Positions 59,692 through 64,000 of a stretch of DNA of 64,000 nt are shown in pieces. The first letter of the stretch is position 1. Each line of letters starts with the position of its first letter. Source of the DNA: Acidimicrobiia bacterium (lineage in GTDB: Bacteria > Actinomycetota > Acidimicrobiia > IMCC26256 > JAENVU01). The DNA lies in assembly GCA_025361725.1 (NCBI GenBank), contig JANYJV010000010.1, positions 16,174 through 80,173 of the forward strand, read 5' to 3'. The position numbers and the translations under genes were made by a program. The notes under the pieces were generated by a model, which did not search any database, had not been told where the DNA came from, and saw only the letters and a program-made list of their open reading frames with translations.

Positions 59692-60072
59692 ATGCGCATC
59701 GGCGAAGTGGCGGAAAAGGCCGGGGTCACCGTTGACACGGTGCGCTATTACGAGCGGCGCGGTCTGCTTGCGCCCGCCGAACGGAAGCCTTCCGGCTACC
59801 GCGTGTTCGACGCCGCCACCGTCGAACGACTCGACCTCGTTCGGCGGCTGCAAGGGATCGGGCTGACCATCGAGGAGATGCGCGACGCTCTTCGCGCCCA
59901 CGACGTCGGCGGCGCAACGTGCGACTCCGAGCGGTGGCGGATCGAGACCGTCCGCGATCGCATCGACACCAAGATCTCCGAACTCGTGGCGCTTCGGGTC
60001 CGGCTCGACGCTGTCCTCACCGCCTGCGTGACGGGCGAGTGCTCACTCGCGCCGACGGGTCCTCGCCCATAA
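59692..60072 (+). CDS. MerR-family transcriptional regulator
   Basis: MRIGEVAEKAGVTVDTVRYYERRGLLAPAERKPSGYRVFDAATVERLDLVRRLQGIGLTIEEMRDAL; C-terminal CVTGEC. ATG 59671 also possible. Confidence 0.95.
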   Translation: MRIGEVAEKAGVTVDTVRYYERRGLLAPAERKPSGYRVFDAATVERLDLVRRLQGIGLTIEEMRDALRAHDVGGATCDSERWRIETVRDRIDTKISELVALRVRLDAVLTACVTGECSLAPTGPRP

Positions 60073-60075
60073 CTA

Positions 60076-60135
60076 CCCCACCGTCCGGCGTCACCAGCGC
60101 TGCGTAGGTCGGCCTGTGCGACGCCAGAGTGTGAG
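60076..60135. repeat. Repeat family D copy 3 (inverse orientation to copies 1-2)
   Basis: ccccaccgtccggcgtcaccagcgctgcgtaggtcggcctgtgcgacgccagagtgtgag. Confidence 0.85.
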
Positions 60136-60150
60136 TCCTTGCGCGGACTG

Positions 60151-60579
60151 CTACTCATCGACAACCAAACGCTTCCCCAAGCTGACTGCATCGTCGACGG
60201 TGAACCCGATTCGTTTGTAGAACGCGATCGCATCAGGGTTTGTGGCTCGCACTTGCAAGTTGATCTTCGGGCAGCCGAGTTCGCGGAGACGGGTTTCGGC
60301 CGCGTCCATCAAGGCACGCCCGTGACCCGCGCCGCGTTCGGTCGGCTCTACTGCGAGGTAGTTGATCCAACCGCGATGGCCCTCGTACCCCGCCATCACG
60401 GTCCCGACCACGTGGTGGTCCAACGTGCCAACCAGGAGCAGGTCGTCGGCCAGTGCGAGTTTGCGGTCGATGTCACGCGCGGGATCGTTCCACGGTCGAG
60501 TGAGATCGCAGTCGAGCCACAGCGCGATTACGGCATCGGTGTCGTCGACGGCGAAGGGACGAATGCGCAGCGTCATCAT
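60151..60579 (-). CDS. GNAT family N-acetyltransferase (YpeA-like)
   Basis: MTLRIRPFAVDDTDAVIALWLDCDLTRPWNDPARDIDRKLA, NYLAVEPTERGAGHGRALMDAAETRLRELGCPKINLQVRATNPDAIAFYKRIGF. Confidence 0.94.
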   Translation of the reverse strand: MMTLRIRPFAVDDTDAVIALWLDCDLTRPWNDPARDIDRKLALADDLLLVGTLDHHVVGTVMAGYEGHRGWINYLAVEPTERGAGHGRALMDAAETRLRELGCPKINLQVRATNPDAIAFYKRIGFTVDDAVSLGKRLVVDE

Positions 60580-61592
60580 TCCGCGATCACCGCATCATTC
60601 AGCTGCTCCAGGATCCGATCGACGGTCTCGCTCGCGGTGAGATCGGTCGAGTCGATCCACAGGCCGACGCCGGCGAGCTCGTTGCGTTGCACCCCGTCGA
60701 GTTGCAACCACTGTTCACCCACCGTCTTGTCCGGTCTCTCCGCGTCACGCGCGAATGCCGTCCGAGGGTCGGGTGCGAGCACCACCAGGTGGACCGGCCG
60801 TGCTGCGAGCCGATCGATGAGCAGGTCGATGCGACCACGCGACACGTAGATGTCGTCGATCACAGGCACAAACCCTGCCGCACGCCAGACGTCGGCCGCC
60901 GCCGCCGAGGCGCGCGTACGAATCTGCAGCTGCCGGTTCCACTCGGCCATCGGCCCGTCACCGGCCCAACGTCCCCCGGCCACCACCATCATCTGAAGCC
61001 GATCGGCCTCGACGTGCACGCCGGCCGCGAACCGCTGCGCAAGCAGCCCGGCGACCGTTGTCTTGCCGGCGCCGGGGATGCCGGACACGACGATCACCCC
61101 GGACGGGTCCGCAGTGAGCTCGACGTCGTCGAGGAGTGCGAGGTCATGGTGGTCCACCGGGCGCGGCACGTACCCGGAGTGGAACTCGCGCTGGATGCTC
61201 ACTCCGAGGCACGCAACTTCGCGACCGTCGATTCGGCCGACGGTGAAGCAGTCCGCGGGATATTGGTACTCGCGACCGTGTCCCCATTGGTAGGCCGCGC
61301 CGTCCGTTTCGAAACGAATCGGGTGCAGATCCACTGTCCGCCCGGCGGCCGTTCCCACCACGAGCCGAACCGGCAGGTCGTCGAGTCCCCGCTCGTAGCC
61401 GTGGGCCGTGAGTGCCTTGACGGCGCGCTCGAACCCGTCGTCGGTGATGTCGACGACGAGGTCGAGATCGTCGTGATCACGAGTCTCTCGTGCCGCCAGG
61501 GCATCGATCCCCCAGCCGCCTTCGACCCACGCCCGCACGTCGGCTCGCTCCAGCGCATCGAGCACACGGTGAACCTCGCCCGACGGCATCAT
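60576..61592 (-). CDS. Nucleotidyltransferase (lincosamide/aminoglycoside-adenylyltransferase-like) fused to P-loop kinase domain
   Basis: N-term VEGGWGIDALAARETRDHDDLDLVVDITD (GGW..D, DxD) typical of LnuA/ANT(2'')-like NTases; C-term GVIVVSGIPGAGKTTVAGLLAQRFAAGVHVEADRLQ Walker A. Confidence 0.88.
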   Translation of the reverse strand: MMPSGEVHRVLDALERADVRAWVEGGWGIDALAARETRDHDDLDLVVDITDDGFERAVKALTAHGYERGLDDLPVRLVVGTAAGRTVDLHPIRFETDGAAYQWGHGREYQYPADCFTVGRIDGREVACLGVSIQREFHSGYVPRPVDHHDLALLDDVELTADPSGVIVVSGIPGAGKTTVAGLLAQRFAAGVHVEADRLQMMVVAGGRWAGDGPMAEWNRQLQIRTRASAAAADVWRAAGFVPVIDDIYVSRGRIDLLIDRLAARPVHLVVLAPDPRTAFARDAERPDKTVGEQWLQLDGVQRNELAGVGLWIDSTDLTASETVDRILEQLNDAVIAE

Positions 61593-61645
61593 TGCCGCAC
61601 CGTACCGGCCACAGTCTCCACTCCGACCCAGACTTTCAAGCCCTC

Positions 61646-61706
61646 CCCCACCGTTCGGCGTCACCAGCGCTGCGTGGGTCGGCGTCAACGACGCCGGAGT
61701 GTGGGG
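61646..61706. repeat. Repeat family D copy 4 (same orientation as copy 3)
   Basis: ccccaccgttcggcgtcaccagcgctgcgtgggtcggcgtcaacgacgccggagtgtgggg; complementary arms CCCCACCGTTCGGCGTC / GACGCCGGAGTGTGGGG. Confidence 0.88.
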
Positions 61707-61750
61707 TGAGGGGCGTCGAGGGTCGGGCGATCACCTGACAGGCTGCACGC

Positions 61751-62431
61751 ATGACCGAGCCGGGCCCGGAGCCGTCCCGACATCGCGGTCGGATCACGGC
61801 ACTGGCGATTCCGATCGTCGCGTTCACCATCTCGGGCTACGTCGGCAATGCCCTCGCACCGACCTTGGCGCACGACGCGCCCATCGTGCTGCTGCTCCTG
61901 AACCCCCGGCTGCGCTGGCTGTTCCTCGCGTCGGCCAAGGTCGAAACCCTGTGGTTCTTCCTGATTCCTCTCGTACGCGGCTCCGTGCTGCTCACGGTGT
62001 ACTTCCTGCTCGGGCGCTGGTTCGGCGACGCAGCGCTGCGGTGGCTCGAAGCGAAGAGCGGCAACGCGATGCGTCCGATGCTCTGGATCGAGCGCAAGTT
62101 CCACCGGGCGCGCATTCCGATCACGTTCTTCTTCCCGGGCACGATCGCCGCAATGCTCGCCGGCGCCGACGGCATGTCCGCACCGCTGTTCTTCGGCGTC
62201 GCGCTCTCGAGTATCACCCTGCGGGTGTGGGCAGTCCGCTCGCTCGCGGATGCGTTCCGCGGGACGCTCTTGCAGGTACTCGACTGGGTCGGCGCAAATC
62301 AGTTGTGGCTCACATTCGCATCGATCGGCAGTGTGATCGCGTGGGTGGCATGGTCCAACCGGCACGGCATCGAGCCGATCGAGAACATCGATGATTTCGT
62401 CGACGACGTCGACCGGCCGCCAGTCCCCTGA
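61751..62431 (+). CDS. Integral membrane protein, DedA/SNARE-associated-like (tentative)
   Basis: RARIPITFFFPGTIAAMLAGADGMSAPLFFGVALSSITLRVWAVRSLADAF resembles the DedA/VTT architecture; several TM segments. Confidence 0.6.
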   Translation: MTEPGPEPSRHRGRITALAIPIVAFTISGYVGNALAPTLAHDAPIVLLLLNPRLRWLFLASAKVETLWFFLIPLVRGSVLLTVYFLLGRWFGDAALRWLEAKSGNAMRPMLWIERKFHRARIPITFFFPGTIAAMLAGADGMSAPLFFGVALSSITLRVWAVRSLADAFRGTLLQVLDWVGANQLWLTFASIGSVIAWVAWSNRHGIEPIENIDDFVDDVDRPPVP

Positions 62432-63511
62432 TCAGCGCGAAAATTGGAAGCGTTCCGGCGCGTCGTCGCCATCGACAAGGTCGGCGATCATCCGGCCGAC
62501 GAGCGGCGCGAATTTGAAGCCGTGCCCTGAACACGGTGACGCCACGACGATCGGGCCGACGCGATCGAGCACGAAGTCTTCGGTCGGCGTGGTGGTGTAG
62601 AGACACGTCGTCTCCGTGGCCGGGACGGGGACCAGACCGGGCATCCACCGCTCGACGAACTGCACGATCCGCTCGCGGCTGCCGGGATCGACCATGCCGT
62701 CGCGAGTGTCGGCATCCACCTGCGGACCGGTGTGATGTTCGGCCAACTTCACACCTTCACCCGGCGTCTCGAGTCCGTAGATCGTCATGCCGCCCTCGTG
62801 GTGGATGAAGCTCGGCCACCACGACGGCGTCTCCGAAGGTAAGAAGTGGAAGACCGACTCTTGGGTGACGTGCAGCGGTGGTATCGGCGCGAGATCGTGC
62901 AGCAAACCTGCGCACCACGCCCCGGCCGCGACCACGACCACATCGGCGTCAAACGCCAGATCGTCCAGCACGACGCGCGCCCCCGCACCGTCCGGTTCGA
63001 CGGCCTTCACGGCCTGGTCCCACACGAAGTTGGCACCGTTGCGCTGCGCCTGTTCGATCATGGCCAAGCGCGCCGCACCGGCCGCGATCCGGCCACCGCC
63101 CGGCTGGAACACCACCGAACCCTCGAAGCGCATTCCGGGCCATCGCTCCTGCGCGACATCCGGTGTCAGCAGCTCGACGGGTACGCCCTCGGCGTCCATC
63201 GCGGCCAGCACTTCGGTCACCTGGGCCGCGTCACCGTGGTCGACCGAACCGGTCGACACGATCAGACCGAGTCCGGCCTCCTGCTCGAGCTCGTGCCAGA
63301 CCTCCAACGATTCGCATCCGAGGCGGACCCAAAACGGGTCGGGGTAGCCGAGGCGAAAGATTCGGGACGCGCCGTGCGAGCTCCCACGATCGTGACCATC
63401 CTCGAACTGTTCGACGACCGTGACCCGGTCCCCGCGTCGGGCGATCTGCCACGCCGCCGCAGCACCCATCACCCCTGCGCCGACGATGACCACTTCTCTT
63501 GGCGCCATCAC
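62432..63511 (-). CDS. FAD-dependent oxidoreductase, monomeric sarcosine oxidase-like
   Basis: EVVIVGAGVMGAAAAWQIARRGDRVTVVEQFEDGHDRGSSHGASRIFRLGYPDPFWVRL, TPTEDFVLDRV, ASPCSGHGFKFAPLVGRMIADL. Confidence 0.94.
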   Translation of the reverse strand: MMAPREVVIVGAGVMGAAAAWQIARRGDRVTVVEQFEDGHDRGSSHGASRIFRLGYPDPFWVRLGCESLEVWHELEQEAGLGLIVSTGSVDHGDAAQVTEVLAAMDAEGVPVELLTPDVAQERWPGMRFEGSVVFQPGGGRIAAGAARLAMIEQAQRNGANFVWDQAVKAVEPDGAGARVVLDDLAFDADVVVVAAGAWCAGLLHDLAPIPPLHVTQESVFHFLPSETPSWWPSFIHHEGGMTIYGLETPGEGVKLAEHHTGPQVDADTRDGMVDPGSRERIVQFVERWMPGLVPVPATETTCLYTTTPTEDFVLDRVGPIVVASPCSGHGFKFAPLVGRMIADLVDGDDAPERFQFSR

Positions 63512-63614
63512 CTCAGGCTAGAAGCAACGCCGAGGCTCGCCGCGGTTCTCAACCTCATTTTGAGCGCTCAAAAACCGTCTGATTCGTGGTGCAACGCGCG
63601 TCTGGATCGCGACG

Positions 63615-64000
63615 TCAGCCGGCGCTTCTAGTCATCTTGGCGCGTTCGCCGCGGGAGACGAACTTATTGGCCATCTTGCGGGAGGCTTCGTCGATCATCT
63701 CGTCGCCGAACATGACCGCTCCACGCCGCTCGCCCTCGGTGGTGGCCTTCTCGTACGCGTCGAGGATGTCGAACGCCTTGTCGAACTGTTCCTGGGTCGG
63801 CGTGTACACCTCGTTGATGACGGTGACCTGGTCCGGGTGCAGCGACCACTTTCCGTCGAACCCGAGGATGCGGGTGCGCATCGCATAGTCGCGCAACGCG
63901 TCGAGCTCGCGGATTTTGAGGAACGGACCGTCGATCACTTGCAATCCGTTCGCGCGGCCGGCCATGAGGATCTTGCTGAACACGTAGTGGAAGTGGTCGC
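63615..64000 (-). CDS. HpcH/HpaI aldolase/citrate lyase beta-subunit-like, C-terminal part (runs off window end)
   Basis: DHFHYVFSKILMAGRANGLQVIDGPFLKIRELDALRDYAMRTRILGFDGKWSLHPDQVTVINEVYTP. Confidence 0.9.
   Translation of the reverse strand, partial: DHFHYVFSKILMAGRANGLQVIDGPFLKIRELDALRDYAMRTRILGFDGKWSLHPDQVTVINEVYTPTQEQFDKAFDILDAYEKATTEGERRGAVMFGDEMIDEASRKMANKFVSRGERAKMTRSAG

Noticed and set aside
60076-61706. Family D repeats as integron attC sites
   Set aside because: No GTTRRRY/RYYYAAC core sites and no integrase in the window; only the palindromic architecture is similar.

Overview
High-GC, densely coded chromosomal window from what looks like an actinobacterium (many GTG starts, ATGA/TGATG overlaps; taxonomy is inference). 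About 57 protein-coding genes are supportable. I saw no rRNA, tRNA, CRISPR array or transposase. Core content: a pentose-phosphate/glycolysis operon (rpiA-zwf-gnd-pgi, 21.2-26.0 kb), a carbohydrate-processing cluster (9.3-20.4 kb), several ABC exporters, an FtsH-like AAA protease, acyl-CoA dehydrogenases, SDRs, hydrolases and MerR/GNAT genes. The accessory signals I consider most interesting are: (1) a tightly coupled three-gene cassette (DNA methyltransferase with an extra C-terminal domain, a 104-aa protein, a 332-aa unknown protein; 27.0-29.8 kb) behind a perfect LexA/SOS-type palindrome CGAACGTGCGTTCG; (2) a palindromic repeat that sits in the same reading frame inside two unrelated proteins (methyltransferase 6604-7566 and DUF6807/PmoA-like 9337-10350), reminiscent of protein-coding palindromic elements; (3) a ~60-bp imperfect-palindrome family with four copies, two of which lie as direct repeats around a two-gene GNAT + nucleotidyltransferase/P-loop module; (4) two other tandem repeat families (156-bp and 93-bp units) immediately flanking an acyl-CoA dehydrogenase; (5) an apparent carbohydrate-lyase-like/glycosyltransferase fusion; (6) a frameshifted TIM-barrel epimerase pseudogene; and (7) a hairpin-rich intergenic region with a perfect 17-bp stem. 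All family assignments are by eye from motifs; no database search was run.
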